Positions 14,829-14,970 of a DNA stretch of 14,970 nt are shown here, piece after piece. Positions within the stretch are counted from its first letter, which is position 1. Each line of letters begins with the position of its first letter. The DNA comes from an uncultured Brachyspira sp. (GTDB lineage: Bacteria; Spirochaetota; Brachyspiria; Brachyspirales; Brachyspiraceae), in assembly GCA_934725655.1 (NCBI GenBank), contig CAKVCJ010000020.1, positions 1 to 14,970 on the forward strand. The letters are read 5' to 3'. Under the pieces are notes generated by a model. It was not told the origin of the DNA. It made no database searches and was given only the letters and a program-made list of their open reading frames with translations. Made by a program: the position numbers and the translations under genes.

Positions 14829-14970
14829 GGGGCTGTCCTAGATAACTTAAATTTGTTAAAATTTAAGTATGAAACGCAGTAAATTAAGTCAAGAAAACAA
14901 TTAAAATTAATAGAACATTTTGTAGCAGGAACTACAGCAAGGACAGCTTCCTTTTTAGTTAAGGTTAATA
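14829..14970 (+). mobile_element. IS1595-family (IS1016-like) insertion sequence, left end, partial
   Basis: GGGGCTGTCCTAGATAA at 14829 is the kind of terminal inverted repeat (GGGGCTGTCC) seen in IS1016-type elements. An inner hairpin, ACTTAAATTT (14845-14854) with AAATTTAAGT (14859-14868), ends directly against the transposase ATG at 14869. The right end, the target-site duplication and most of the transposase lie beyond the window. The insertion is upstream of the symporter gene and points away from it. Confidence 0.8.
14869..14970 (+). pseudogene. IS1595-family transposase N-terminus, frameshifted (partial)
   Basis: From ATG 14869 the frame reads MKRSKLSQENN and stops at 14902-14904. Adding one A to the four-A run at 14894-14897 gives MKRSKLSQEKQLKLIEHFVA, then GTTARTASFLVKVN to the edge, the classic N-terminal helix-turn-helix of IS1016/IS1595 transposases (KQLKLIE.FVAG.TARTAA.LV.VN). 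The shift would inactivate the transposase unless slippage restores it, or it is a one-base sequence error. No clear ribosome site is seen; the hairpin at 14845-14868 occupies that position. Confidence 0.75.

Overview
The window is very AT-rich DNA with many short-signal lipoproteins, an ankyrin-repeat secreted protein, a TpLRR/BspA-type leucine-rich repeat lipoprotein, and carbohydrate and acidic amino acid uptake genes. This combination fits a host-associated anaerobic spirochaete, most likely Brachyspira. The assignment rests on gene style and base composition, not on a marker gene.

Layout, left to right. (1) 1-1777 is a phage-derived module on the minus strand: a PBSX-type terminase large subunit (N-terminal 203 residues, running off the left edge) and, upstream of it, a small-subunit-like protein. 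Between them sits a plus-strand lipoprotein gene with its own terminator, the arrangement of a phage 'moron' cargo gene. (2) 1841-5001 is a surface/periplasm block: a small glycine-rich lipoprotein with a good promoter and terminator, an exported protein of about ten ankyrin repeats (minus strand), and a TpLRR lipoprotein broken by a frameshift near 4198-4208. (3) 5002-7740 is accessory DNA: a 309-bp concentric inverted repeat, a 680-residue DUF262/DUF1524 protein of the GmrSD (type IV restriction) kind, and a small two-CxxC zinc-ribbon gene broken by a one-base homopolymer shift. (4) 7741-8222 is a gene-free stretch of hairpins and GC-richer repeat debris. (5) 8223-14749 is metabolic: a U32-family protein of the RlhA type starting at TTG, then a divergent pair made of a cellobiose/lactose-type PTS EIIC permease (minus) and a GH1 6-phospho-beta-glucosidase (plus), then a glutamate/aspartate-type cation symporter (minus). 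(6) From 14829 to the right edge is the left end of an IS1595-family (IS1016-like) insertion sequence whose transposase reading frame is shifted.

How the genes fit together: the EIIC permease and the GH1 enzyme form a sugar unit, importing a beta-glucoside as its 6-phosphate and then cleaving it; EIIA and EIIB are not in the window. The terminase pair and the DUF262 protein are, respectively, phage DNA packaging and probable defence against modified phage DNA.

The most notable unexplained structure is a dispersed intergenic repeat. Three copies of a palindromic core of exactly 80 bp (673-752, 3682-3761, 5141-5220) begin CGCACGG and end CGTGCG, and all lie between genes of the accessory half. 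The third copy is the centre of a much larger palindrome (5028-5336) in which three sets of arms share one midpoint near 5181. I do not recognise this family; it could be a MITE-like element or an RNA-forming repeat. Separately, two of the three broken genes are each exactly one A short in an A run, so either homopolymer contraction or sequence error should be considered.
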